DNA of 7,397 nucleotides from Acetobacteraceae bacterium (GCA_003133265.1 PKWQ01000274.1:1-7397), one strand, 5' to 3'; shown: positions 1 to 6,677, counted from the first letter of the stretch. Program-made: numbers and translations. The notes: generated from the sequence alone by a model not told the origin.

Positions 1-442
1 ATCGCTGATGGTCGTTGTGCTCGCGGTGTTCTTCCAAAAGACCCGGATCGGCCGTGCGCTACGCGCCGTCGCCGATAGCCATAAGGCGGCGCTGTCGGTC
101 GGCATTTCGCTGGAGCAGATCTGGGTGGTGGTGTGGTTTGCCGCCGGCATCGTCGCCCTGGTCACCGGCATCATGTGGGGCGCGCGCTCCGAGGTGTCGT
201 TCTCGCTGCAGATCATCGCGTTGAAGGCGCTGCCGGTACTGATCCTCGGCGGCTTCACCTCGATCCCCGGCGCCATCATCGGCGGGCTAATCATCGGCAT
301 CGGCGAAAAGATCGGTGAATTCTACTGGGGGCCGCTGCTCGGCAGCGGCATTGAAAGCTGGCTGGCTTACGTGATCGCACTCGTCTTCCTGCTGTTCCGG
401 CCGCAGGGCCTGTTCGGCGAGCGGGAGATCGTCAAGGCATGA
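1..442 (+). CDS. livH: LivH-type branched-chain amino acid ABC transporter permease, C-terminal part (5' end outside window)
   Basis: This is an inner-membrane permease subunit of a HAAT-family (Liv) ABC importer for branched-chain or related amino acids. The reading frame is open to the left edge (first full codon at base 2), so the gene begins outside the window and about 146 residues are visible. The ATG at base 8 is internal, not the start. The fragment opens with the cytoplasmic coupling loop typical of these permeases (TRIGRALRAVADSHKAA). Hydrophobic helices follow, including the family-typical stretch LPVLILGGFTSIPGAIIGG, and the protein ends with the common C-terminal motif FRPQGLFGE. 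The stop overlaps the next start as ATGA at 439-442, which indicates one operon and translational coupling. The permease family is clear. The transported substrate cannot be read from the sequence. Confidence 0.93.
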   Translation, partial: SLMVVVLAVFFQKTRIGRALRAVADSHKAALSVGISLEQIWVVVWFAAGIVALVTGIMWGARSEVSFSLQIIALKALPVLILGGFTSIPGAIIGGLIIGIGEKIGEFYWGPLLGSGIESWLAYVIALVFLLFRPQGLFGEREIVKA

Positions 443-2256
443 GCGTGAGCCGGCTCCGCACCCTGCTCACCGCGCTGGTGGTGCATCCGGCGTTCATCCT
501 GGCGTTGCTGCTGGTGTTTGCCGTGGCCGCCTCGTCGATGAGCGGCGGCACGCTGCAAATCCTGACCTTCCTGCTGATCAACATCCTGCTGGCGCAGAGC
601 ATGAACCTGCTGACCGGCATCGCCGGGCAGATCTCGCTCGGCCACGCCGGCTTCTTCGGCATGGGCGCCTATGCCTCGGCGCTGTTGATGAAGCAGGCCG
701 GGCTGCCCTTCCTGGCCGCTGTGCCGCTCGCCGCGCTGGTGGCGGCACTAACTGGTTTCCTGCTGTCGTATCCGGCGGGACGGCTGCGCGAGTTCTATCT
801 GGCGATGATGACGCTGGCGTTCGGCCTGATCTTCCGCGAGGTCGCGCGCGAATGGAACGATGTCACCGGCGGCGCCATGGGCCTGTCGGGCGTGCCCTCC
901 ACCACGCTGCGCACGCTGACCGTGCTCGGGCTGAAACTGGATGCGGTCGGCTATTTCCGCGTCGTGCTGGCGGCCACCGCCGCGACGATGTGGCTGATCC
1001 ATAATTTCATCCAGAGCCGTTACGGCCGCGCCTTCTACGCCATCCACGCCAGCGAACTCGCCGCCGGCAGCCTCGGCATTCCGCGTGCCGGCACCAAGCG
1101 GCTGGCCTACACCATCTCCGGCGCGCTGGCCGGGCTGGCCGGGGCGTTCTACGCGCATCTGGTCGGCTATCTCGGCCCGGACAGCTTCGACCTGCCGCGC
1201 TCGATCGAGGTGCTGGTAACCACCGTGGTCGGCGGACTGGGTTCGATGGCCGGACAGATCCTCAGCGCCACCCTGTTCACCTTCCTGCCGGAGAAGTTGC
1301 AGGTCTTCGCCCAGTACCAGTTCATCGTCTACGGCGTCATCCTGGCCTTCAGCCTGACCGTGCTGCCGCGCGGCATCGCCGGGCTGGCGTTCGACCCGCC
1401 GCGCTTCATCAAGCCGCGCGCGCTGCGCCGGGCCGGAACCGAACAGACGGCGGCGATCACGCCAGCGGACATCTCCGGCGCGGATGCCGGGCTGGAGGTG
1501 GACGCGGTCACGCTGCGCTTCGGCGGCCTGGTCGCCGTCAACCGCGTCAGTGCCCGCCTGCACCCCGGACGCATCACCGCGCTGATCGGCCCCAACGGCT
1601 CCGGCAAATCCACGCTGATCAACGTCATCAGCGGCATCTACACGCCGACCGAGGGCAGCGTGCGCTTCTTCGGCCGCGACATCACCGGGATGGAGGACCA
1701 TCGCATCGCCGAACTCGGGCTGGTGCGCACCTTCCAGGACCCGCGATTGGTGCCAAGCTTCACGGTGCGGGAGAACCTGCTGCTCGGCGCGCATTGCCGG
1801 CTGGCGCAAAGCGGCGTCGCCGCCGCGCTCAATCTGCCCTCGGCGATCGCGGAGGAGGCCGCGCGGCTGCGCCAGGTCAACGCGGTGATCGCGCTCGCAG
1901 GCATCGCCGACGTGGCCGACCGCACGATGGAAAGCCTGCCGTACGGCTATCGCCGGCTGGTGGAAGTGGGCCGCGCGCTGCTCGCCAACCCGAAGGCGGT
2001 GCTGCTGGACGAACCCGCCGCAGGCCTGTCGGAAAGCGAGATCGGCCCGCTGGCGCGGATGATTCGCGGCATGAAGCAGGCCGGGCTGATGGTGCTGCTG
2101 ATCGAGCACCACATGGATTTCGTCGCCGATCTGGTGGACGACGTGGTGGTGCTGGACGGCGGCGAGGTGATCTATCGCGGCGATGTCGCGGGCATGCGTG
2201 GCGATCCACGGGTGATCGCGTCCTATCTCGGCACCAGCGAGGACGACGATGCTTGA
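439..2256 (+). CDS. Fused LivM permease-LivG ATPase of a branched-chain amino acid ABC transporter
   Basis: This 605-residue protein joins two Liv subunits. Residues about 1-320 form a LivM permease with many hydrophobic helices, the family motif NLLTGIAGQISLGHAGFFG, and a cytoplasmic coupling loop near residues 192-205 (SRYGRAFYAIHASE). A polar linker of roughly 30 residues leads to a LivG ATPase from about residue 352. The ATPase has Walker A GPNGSGKST at 384-392, Q-loop Gln433, signature LPYGY at 500-504, Walker B Asp524 with catalytic Glu525, and H-loop His557. The signature lacks the usual Gln (LSGGQ or LSYGQ), but Liv ATPases vary there. The start overlaps the livH stop by 4 nt, with GGGAG at 423-427 as a possible ribosome binding site, and the end overlaps livF by 8 nt. 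Fused Liv permease/ATPase proteins are known in proteobacteria. The frame is continuous, so this is not an obvious frameshift artefact. Confidence 0.95.
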   Translation: MSVSRLRTLLTALVVHPAFILALLLVFAVAASSMSGGTLQILTFLLINILLAQSMNLLTGIAGQISLGHAGFFGMGAYASALLMKQAGLPFLAAVPLAALVAALTGFLLSYPAGRLREFYLAMMTLAFGLIFREVAREWNDVTGGAMGLSGVPSTTLRTLTVLGLKLDAVGYFRVVLAATAATMWLIHNFIQSRYGRAFYAIHASELAAGSLGIPRAGTKRLAYTISGALAGLAGAFYAHLVGYLGPDSFDLPRSIEVLVTTVVGGLGSMAGQILSATLFTFLPEKLQVFAQYQFIVYGVILAFSLTVLPRGIAGLAFDPPRFIKPRALRRAGTEQTAAITPADISGADAGLEVDAVTLRFGGLVAVNRVSARLHPGRITALIGPNGSGKSTLINVISGIYTPTEGSVRFFGRDITGMEDHRIAELGLVRTFQDPRLVPSFTVRENLLLGAHCRLAQSGVAAALNLPSAIAEEAARLRQVNAVIALAGIADVADRTMESLPYGYRRLVEVGRALLANPKAVLLDEPAAGLSESEIGPLARMIRGMKQAGLMVLLIEHHMDFVADLVDDVVVLDGGEVIYRGDVAGMRGDPRVIASYLGTSEDDDA

Positions 2257-2959
2257 AATCCGCGATCTCGTGGTGAGCTACGGCGCGGTGGAAGCAATTC
2301 GCGGCGTGTCATTAAGCCCGCAGCAGGGCGCCATCACCGCCATCGTCGGCGCCAACGGGGCCGGCAAGTCCTCGTTGCTGCGCGCCATCTCCGGCCTTGC
2401 CCCGGTGCGCTCCGGGCAGATTTTGCTGGACGGCAGAGACATCACCCGCGTGCCCACCCAGCAGCGCGCCGCGCTGGGCATCGCGCACGCGATGGAAGGA
2501 CGGCGCATCTTCCGCCAGCTCGCGGTCGAGGAGAATTTGGAACTGGCCTGGCGCTTCGGCCGCCGCGCCACCCCCTGGCCGCGCGCCATCGCCCAGGTCT
2601 ACGCGAATTTCTCGGTCTTGCAGGAACGCCGCCGCGCCCAGGCGGGGCTATTGTCCGGCGGCCAGCAGCAGATGCTGATCGTCTCAGCCGCTACGATCTG
2701 CACGCCGCCCTATTTGCTGCTCGACGAACCATCGCTCGGGCTGGCGCCGATCATCGTGCGCGAGATCTACGCCTTCATCACCGAAAGCTGCCGCGAGCAC
2801 GGCACCACCGTGCTGCTGGCCGAGCAGATGGCCAAGCTGGCACTGAAAGTATCGACCCACGGCTACGTGCTGCGCCAGGGCAAGGTGGTGCGCGAGGGCA
2901 GCGCGCGGGAACTGATCGACACCGGACTCGTCGCCGCGCTGTCCGCCGCATATCTGTGA
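2249..2959 (+). CDS. livF: LivF-type ATP-binding subunit of branched-chain amino acid ABC transporter
   Basis: This is the second ATPase of the importer, 236 residues, the usual LivF length. It would pair with the LivG domain of the preceding protein under the LivH/LivM permeases. Visible motifs are Walker A GANGAGKSS at 34-42, signature LSGGQ at 135-139, and Walker B Asp159 with catalytic Glu160 inside LLLDEPSLGLAP. Gln193 (AEQM) sits at the H-loop position; a Gln there is normal in LivF proteins. The ATG overlaps the upstream gene by 8 nt and has GAGGA at 2239-2243, 5 nt before it, which supports this start. It is the last gene of the operon in the window. About 180 nt separate it from the next gene, with no strong terminator visible. 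Confidence 0.95.
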   Translation: MLEIRDLVVSYGAVEAIRGVSLSPQQGAITAIVGANGAGKSSLLRAISGLAPVRSGQILLDGRDITRVPTQQRAALGIAHAMEGRRIFRQLAVEENLELAWRFGRRATPWPRAIAQVYANFSVLQERRRAQAGLLSGGQQQMLIVSAATICTPPYLLLDEPSLGLAPIIVREIYAFITESCREHGTTVLLAEQMAKLALKVSTHGYVLRQGKVVREGSARELIDTGLVAALSAAYL

Positions 2960-2997
2960 TACCCGATACAGATGCCGGCAGCGTCATGCCGTCGCGG

Positions 2998-3026
2998 TTT
3001 CCACTGGTACTAAACCTTCATATTAG
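2998..3026 (+). promoter_or_regulatory. Possible sigma-70-like promoter for the EF-G-like gene
   Basis: TTTCCA at 2998-3003 and TATTAG at 3021-3026 are separated by 17 bp. Each matches its consensus hexamer (TTGACA, TATAAT) at 4 of 6 positions. They lie in the only AT-richer patch (about 3008-3030) of the 180-nt gap after livF, upstream of the structured leader. The matches are weak, so the patch is better evidence than the exact hexamers. Confidence 0.3.
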
Positions 3027-3056
3027 ACTACCCAGCGGCCAGAACTTCGCTAACAT

Positions 3057-3127
3057 CGGTGCAGCTAGGCACCGGGGACGGGACAGCCTGCCCGTGGCGC
3101 CGCAACCGGCCGGGCTATCCGGTCGCC
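3057..3127 (+). promoter_or_regulatory. Structured 5' leader of the EF-G-like gene: three closely packed hairpins
   Basis: Three hairpins follow one another closely. The first pairs CGGTGC (3057-3062) with GCACCG (3069-3074) around a 6-nt loop. The second pairs ACGGG (3078-3082) with CCCGT (3091-3095), possibly extended by CA/TG inside. The third pairs GGCG (3096-3099) with CGCC (3124-3127) and ACCGG (3105-3109) with CCGGT (3119-3123), with a 5-nt bulge CCGCA on the 5' side only. The third helix ends directly before the Shine-Dalgarno at 3128. This could be a cis-acting RNA controlling translation. I matched it to no known riboswitch class. Hairpins arise easily in GC-rich DNA, so confidence is low. 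Confidence 0.35.
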
Positions 3128-3133
3128 AGGAGG
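3128..3133 (+). promoter_or_regulatory. Strong Shine-Dalgarno deciding the start of the EF-G-like gene
   Basis: AGGAGG lies 6 nt before the ATG at 3140. It favours 3140 over the in-frame GTG at 3059, which would add 27 residues, has no ribosome binding site, and lies inside the first leader hairpin. Confidence 0.85.
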
Positions 3134-3139
3134 TGCGCC

Positions 3140-5089
3140 ATGTCAGGAACCCCACAACAAGGCAGAAAACCCCGCTCCGTCGCGCTCGTCGGCCCGTACG
3201 GCAGTGGCAAGTCCACGCTGTTCGACGCGCTGATGGAAGCCGCCGGAGCCCCAATCCGCCGACCCGCCGACCCCCGCAACCGACCAATGAGCACCGAGCT
3301 GCGGCTCGGCCATTGCACCTATCTCGGCGATGCCTGGTCCATCCTCGACTGTCCCGGTTCGATCGAATTCGCGCATGAGGCCGCGGCGGCGCTGGCCGTA
3401 GTCGATCTGGCGGTGCTGGTCTGCGAACCCACGCCCGCCCGCGCGCCGACCGCCGCGCCGATGCTGAAGCTGCTCGCCGATCTCGGCGTGCCGCACATCG
3501 TATTCGTCAACCGCATCGACACCCTGGACGGGCGCGTGCGCGACACCATGGAGGCGCTGCAAGCCTACACCAAACCGCCGCTGGTGCTGCGCCAGGTGCC
3601 GATCCGCGCGGCGAACCAGATCACCGGCTACGTCGATGTGGTTTCCGAGCGCGCCTATCGCTACCGCAAGGGCCAACCGTCCGAACTTATTCAACTCCCT
3701 TCCGACATGCGCGACCGCGAGCAGGAGGCGCGCGCGGCGCTGATGGAGGTGCTGGCCGATCGCGACGACGCCCTGATGGAAAAAATCCTGGAGGATGTCG
3801 TGCCCAGCACCCAGGAGATCTACCGCGACCTGCACAAGGACTTGGCTGCCGGCGCGGTGATCGAGGTATTGCTGGGCTCGGCCGAGAACGCCAACGGCGT
3901 GCGCCGGCTGTGGAAGGCGTTGCGCCACGACACGCCCGATCCGCGCGAGACCGCCGAACGCCGCGCCATCGCCGCGAATGGCCCGCCGCTGGCGCAGGTG
4001 TTCAAGACCGTCTACGCCGGCCACACCGGCAAGCTGTCCTATGCCCGCATCTGGCGCGGCACGATCAAGGACGGTGCCATGCTGGACGGCACGCGGCTCG
4101 GCGGCATCTACCGCATGCCCGGCAGCGATGCGGTCAAGGTCGCGGAAGCGGTGGAAGGCGAGCTTGTCGCCCTTGGCCGGCTCGATGGCATCGCCACGGC
4201 GGCAACAATCTCCACCGGGTCGGCGGCGGACGCCCTGCCCTTCCCCGCCGCCCCCGCCCCGGTCTACGCGCTCGCCATCGCCACCACCGACCGCAAGGAC
4301 GACGTGAAGCTTTCCGGCGCGCTGACGAAACTGACCGAGGAAGACCCGGCGCTTAGTGTTGTCCACGATACCGATACCGGCGAAACCGTGCTGCGCGGCC
4401 AGGGTGAAATCCATCTCAACGCGGTGGTGGAACGGCTGTCGCGCAACCATGGGCTGAAACTGACCGTTGCCAAACCCTCCGTCGCCTACAAGGAAACTAT
4501 CCGCCGCGCCGTGCAGGAGCACGCGCGGCTGAAGCGTCAGACCGGTGGGCACGGCCAGTTCGCCGACGTGAAGCTGGACATCGCCCCACGCGCCCGTGGC
4601 GAAGGTTTCCAGTTCAACGACAGGATCGTCGGCGGCGCGGTGCCGCGGCAATACATCCCCGCCGTCGGCGAAGCCGCGGAGGAAGCGGCGCGCAAGGGGC
4701 CGTTCGGCTATCCCGTGGTTGACATCTCCGTCACGCTGGTGGACGGCACGTTCCACACCGTCGACAGCTCCGACATGGCGTTCAAGAGCGCGACCCGGAT
4801 GGCGATGACCGAGGGGCTGGCCAAAGCCGATCCGGTGCTGCTGGAACCGATCGACCGCGTGACCATCAGCGTGCCGAACGACTACACCGCCCGCGCCCAG
4901 CGCCTGCTGACCGGCCGGCGCGGACAGATATTGGGCTACGCGGAACGGCCCGACTGGCCCGGCTGGGACGATGTGGAGGCGTTGGTGCCGGAATCGGAAC
5001 TGCACGACCTGATCATCGAACTGCGCTCGCAGACCATGGGTCTGGGTACCTACGCGCACAATTTCGACCATCTGGCGGAAAGTAAGTAA
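3140..5089 (+). CDS. EF-G-like translation GTPase (divergent paralogue of elongation factor G)
   Basis: This 649-residue protein has the EF-G domain order: G domain, domain II, and domains III-V. Canonical EF-G drives ribosomal translocation in the cytoplasm and is about 700 residues long. The P-loop is GPYGSGKS (18-25). The G3 motif is DCPGS (70-74), where canonical EF-G has DTPGH, so the catalytic His is replaced by Ser74. G4 is NRID (124-127) instead of NKxD, and G5 is GSA (246-248). The P-loop to G3 distance is about 52 residues against about 71 in E. coli EF-G (recalled numbering), so the switch I region is shortened. The C-terminal half is well conserved: QTGGHGQF at 467-474, PRQYIPAV, and HTVDSS with His539 at the expected domain IV tip position. 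It is probably a specialised paralogue rather than the housekeeping factor. Its actual role is unknown. Confidence 0.9.
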   Translation: MSGTPQQGRKPRSVALVGPYGSGKSTLFDALMEAAGAPIRRPADPRNRPMSTELRLGHCTYLGDAWSILDCPGSIEFAHEAAAALAVVDLAVLVCEPTPARAPTAAPMLKLLADLGVPHIVFVNRIDTLDGRVRDTMEALQAYTKPPLVLRQVPIRAANQITGYVDVVSERAYRYRKGQPSELIQLPSDMRDREQEARAALMEVLADRDDALMEKILEDVVPSTQEIYRDLHKDLAAGAVIEVLLGSAENANGVRRLWKALRHDTPDPRETAERRAIAANGPPLAQVFKTVYAGHTGKLSYARIWRGTIKDGAMLDGTRLGGIYRMPGSDAVKVAEAVEGELVALGRLDGIATAATISTGSAADALPFPAAPAPVYALAIATTDRKDDVKLSGALTKLTEEDPALSVVHDTDTGETVLRGQGEIHLNAVVERLSRNHGLKLTVAKPSVAYKETIRRAVQEHARLKRQTGGHGQFADVKLDIAPRARGEGFQFNDRIVGGAVPRQYIPAVGEAAEEAARKGPFGYPVVDISVTLVDGTFHTVDSSDMAFKSATRMAMTEGLAKADPVLLEPIDRVTISVPNDYTARAQRLLTGRRGQILGYAERPDWPGWDDVEALVPESELHDLIIELRSQTMGLGTYAHNFDHLAESK

Positions 5090-5126
5090 CGGGACGGCTT
5101 GCCTCGGCGCGCCGGGCGGGCATAGT

Positions 5127-5152
5127 CGGGGCTACCAGGCAAGGGAGCCCCG
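5127..5152 (+). promoter_or_regulatory. Hairpin overlapping the Shine-Dalgarno of the dehydrogenase gene
   Basis: CGGGGCT (5127-5133) is perfectly complementary to AGCCCCG (5146-5152), giving a 7-bp GC-rich stem with a 12-nt loop. The likely Shine-Dalgarno AGGGAG (5142-5147), 8 nt before the ATG at 5156, lies mostly in the loop, with its last two bases in the stem. The structure could lower translation initiation. Only the complementarity is seen; the effect is inferred. Confidence 0.4.
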
Positions 5153-5155
5153 TCC

Positions 5156-5920
5156 ATGAAGCTGTTCGACATATCCGGCAAGGTGGCCATCGTTACCGGC
5201 GGCAACGGCGGCATCGGGCTCGGCATGGCGAAGGGCATGGCGTCGATCGGCGCTGCCATCGTCGTCGCCGGGCGCAACGCCGCGAAGGCCGAAACCGCGC
5301 TGGCGACGCTGCGCGCGATGGGCGTGCGCGCGGAGTTCGTCGCGGTCGATGTCAGCAAGGGGGATCAGTGCCTGAAGCTGGTGGCCGACACGCTCGCCTT
5401 GTTCGGCCGGGTGGACATCCTGGTGAACAATGCCGGCATGTCGGTCCGCAAGCGCCCGGAGGACCTCACCGAAGCCGAGTGGCATGCGGTGATGGATACC
5501 AACCTGACCAGCGCGTTCCTGTGCTCGAAGGCGGTCTACGAGCCGATGAAGCGCCAGGGCGGCGGCAAGATCATCAATACCGGGTCGATGATGTCGCTGT
5601 TCGGCACCGCCTACGCCTCACCCTATGCCTCCAGCAAGGGGGGCATCGTGCAACTCGGCCGCTCGCTGGCCACTGCCTGGGCGCAAGACAACATCCAGGT
5701 CAACGCGGTGCTGCCGGGCTGGATCGAGACCGACCTGACCAACGCCGCGCGCGCCCAGGTGGAGGGGCTCTACGAGCGCCAACTGGGCCGCACGCCGGCG
5801 GGACGCTGGGGCGTACCGGACGATCTGGCCGGCATCGCCGCGTTCCTTGCCTCGCCGGCCTCGGACTTCATCACCGGCGCCGCCATCCCGGTGGATGGCG
5901 GCTTCTCGATACAGGGTTGA
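5156..5920 (+). CDS. Short-chain dehydrogenase/reductase (classical SDR, NAD(P)-dependent)
   Basis: This 254-residue cytoplasmic oxidoreductase has a Rossmann fold and the usual classical SDR length. The nucleotide-binding motif TGGNGGIG is at 14-21, Asp65 follows in the VDV segment, and NNAG is at 91-94. The catalytic tetrad is complete: Asn116, Ser144, Tyr157 and Lys161 (YASSK). The PG motif is at 187-188 and the C-terminus has the common VDGG ending. Arg40 after the second strand (AGRN) hints at NADP(H) preference. The overall pattern resembles the FabG/gluconate 5-dehydrogenase/KduD-like group, but the substrate cannot be assigned. It lies 66 nt after the EF-G-like gene on the same strand and converges with the MarR gene after a 17-nt gap. 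It may be co-transcribed with the upstream gene, since no clear terminator separates them. Confidence 0.93.
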   Translation: MKLFDISGKVAIVTGGNGGIGLGMAKGMASIGAAIVVAGRNAAKAETALATLRAMGVRAEFVAVDVSKGDQCLKLVADTLALFGRVDILVNNAGMSVRKRPEDLTEAEWHAVMDTNLTSAFLCSKAVYEPMKRQGGGKIINTGSMMSLFGTAYASPYASSKGGIVQLGRSLATAWAQDNIQVNAVLPGWIETDLTNAARAQVEGLYERQLGRTPAGRWGVPDDLAGIAAFLASPASDFITGAAIPVDGGFSIQG

Positions 5921-5939
5921 TCGCTTGGGCTGATCGCTT
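5914..5939. repeat. Tandem duplication of 13 bp at the convergent gene junction
   Basis: GGGTTGATCGCTT (5914-5926) is followed immediately by GGGCTGATCGCTT (5927-5939), identical at 12 of 13 positions. The first copy contains the dehydrogenase stop codon (5918-5920). The second covers two bases of the MarR stop (TTA at 5938-5940 on the + strand). It looks like a small slippage duplication. Confidence 0.7.
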
Positions 5940-6450
5940 AGTCCGGGCCGCCGGCGGCGTCCGCGCCTTCGGCTTCGACGATGTGGGCGGTGAGCTTGAC
6001 CAGCGCCTTGTTCAGCACCGTCCATTCCTGCTTGCTCAGCCCCTCGGCCAGCTGCGTCTCCAGATCGCGGGCGAGCGGCATCACGCCGCTATGCACGCTC
6101 GCGCCCTTGCGGGTCATGCTCAGCAACCGCCCGCGCCCGTCGTTCGGGTCCTGGGCTTGTTTCACCAGCCCGCGACTGACCAGGCTGGCGGCCGCGCGGC
6201 TGACCTTCACCTTGTCCATCGCGGTCCAGGTACCGACCGCGCTCGGCGAAACGGTGCCATAACGCCCCACCACCGCCAGCACGCGCCATTCGGGAATGGA
6301 CAGGCCGAAGCTATCCGAATAGCGCCGGGCAAACAGCCGGGACACGCGGTTCGCCGCGACCGACAGGCGGTACGGCAAAAACTCCTCCAGCCGGAACGCG
6401 TCCACGGATCCCTGAGCCTCGATCGTTTCGTTCTTCGACTTGCGTTTCAT
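5938..6450 (-). CDS. MarR-family transcriptional regulator, divergent from hmgA
   Basis: This 170-residue DNA-binding protein has the MarR winged-helix layout. An N-terminal helix (about 20-48) is followed by a winged helix-turn-helix (about 50-116) with IPEWRVLAVV as the start of the DNA-binding domain. The likely recognition helix is at 77-93 (AMDKVKVSRAAASLVSRGL), and the wing DPNDGRGRLLSMTRKG (101-116) keeps the family Asp/Arg pattern (Asp104, Arg106). C-terminal helices would form the dimer interface. The chosen ATG at 6448-6450 has GAGGA (complement of 6460-6464) 9 nt upstream. A longer in-frame start at 6633 would add 61 residues unlike any MarR domain. Divergence from hmgA suggests control of homogentisate breakdown, perhaps with an aromatic intermediate as ligand; this is inferred from position only. 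Confidence 0.92.
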   Translation of the reverse strand: MKRKSKNETIEAQGSVDAFRLEEFLPYRLSVAANRVSRLFARRYSDSFGLSIPEWRVLAVVGRYGTVSPSAVGTWTAMDKVKVSRAAASLVSRGLVKQAQDPNDGRGRLLSMTRKGASVHSGVMPLARDLETQLAEGLSKQEWTVLNKALVKLTAHIVEAEGADAAGGPD

Positions 6451-6656
6451 CGGTAACCGTCCTCGGAAGTTCGTTATGATCCTATATATTGCAACTGTTC
6501 CGGCGAAACGTCTAGACGGCTTTTTACAATCATCGCCGCATCTCTGCCGATACCCATCCATATCCACCTGCCCGGGACGGAGGCAACGGAAAGTTTCGAC
6601 CGGTCGCGGGCCGTGCCGCCGCCATCCCGGCAAAAACGAGCGGCGGGCTGTGCGGC

Positions 6657-6677
6657 AACCGTCTTTCTGATACGGTT
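6657..6677. promoter_or_regulatory. Inverted repeat AACCGT-N9-ACGGTT, candidate operator upstream of hmgA
   Basis: Perfect 6-bp arms at 6657-6662 and 6672-6677 flank a 9-bp spacer, 86 bp before the hmgA start. The same half-site occurs again as AACCGT at 6455-6460, next to the MarR start, and as CGGTT at 6745-6749. The size suits a dimeric MarR site, but regulator binding is inferred. Confidence 0.35.

Noticed and set aside
748..2112. Long open frame on the - strand (454 codons) opposite the LivM-LivG gene
   Set aside because: It is a shadow of the GC-rich sense gene. The product is rich in His, Gln, Arg, Ala, Gly and Asp with no recognisable domain, while the + strand frame has complete transporter motifs.
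2976..3000. Possible terminator after livF: CGGCA/TGCCG stem followed by TCGCGGTTT
   Set aside because: The stem is only 5 bp and the T-run is three bases and not adjacent to it, too weak to call.
3059..3139. 27-residue N-terminal extension of the EF-G-like protein from GTG at 3059
   Set aside because: No Shine-Dalgarno precedes the GTG, and the extension has no EF-G-like sequence. AGGAGG 6 nt before the ATG at 3140 marks the real start.
3057..3142. Cobalamin riboswitch resemblance (GGTG, CCGCAAC, GCCAGGAG in that order)
   Set aside because: The GGGAA core element and the later part of the B12 box are missing, the spacing is too short, and CAGGAG is explained by the Shine-Dalgarno.
3143..5071. 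Very long open frame on the - strand (642 codons) opposite the EF-G-like gene
   Set aside because: Its length comes from the sense gene's third-position G/C bias. The composition is low in structure-forming residues and shows no known motif, and the sense strand clearly encodes EF-G domains.
5947..5958. Perfect 12-bp palindrome GCCGCCGGCGGC near the MarR stop
   Set aside because: It lies inside the coding region for the Ala/Gly-rich C-terminus and has no T-run. The symmetry is easily explained by GC-rich codons.
5368..6456. Open frame of 362 codons on the + strand across the dehydrogenase and MarR genes
   Set aside because: It overlaps the 3' part of one well-supported gene and runs antisense through the other, with no ribosome binding site or domain.
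6451..6633. 61-residue N-terminal extension of the MarR protein
   Set aside because: The extension resembles no MarR sequence and would fill over half of the divergent promoter region. The ATG at 6448-6450 has a suitable Shine-Dalgarno.
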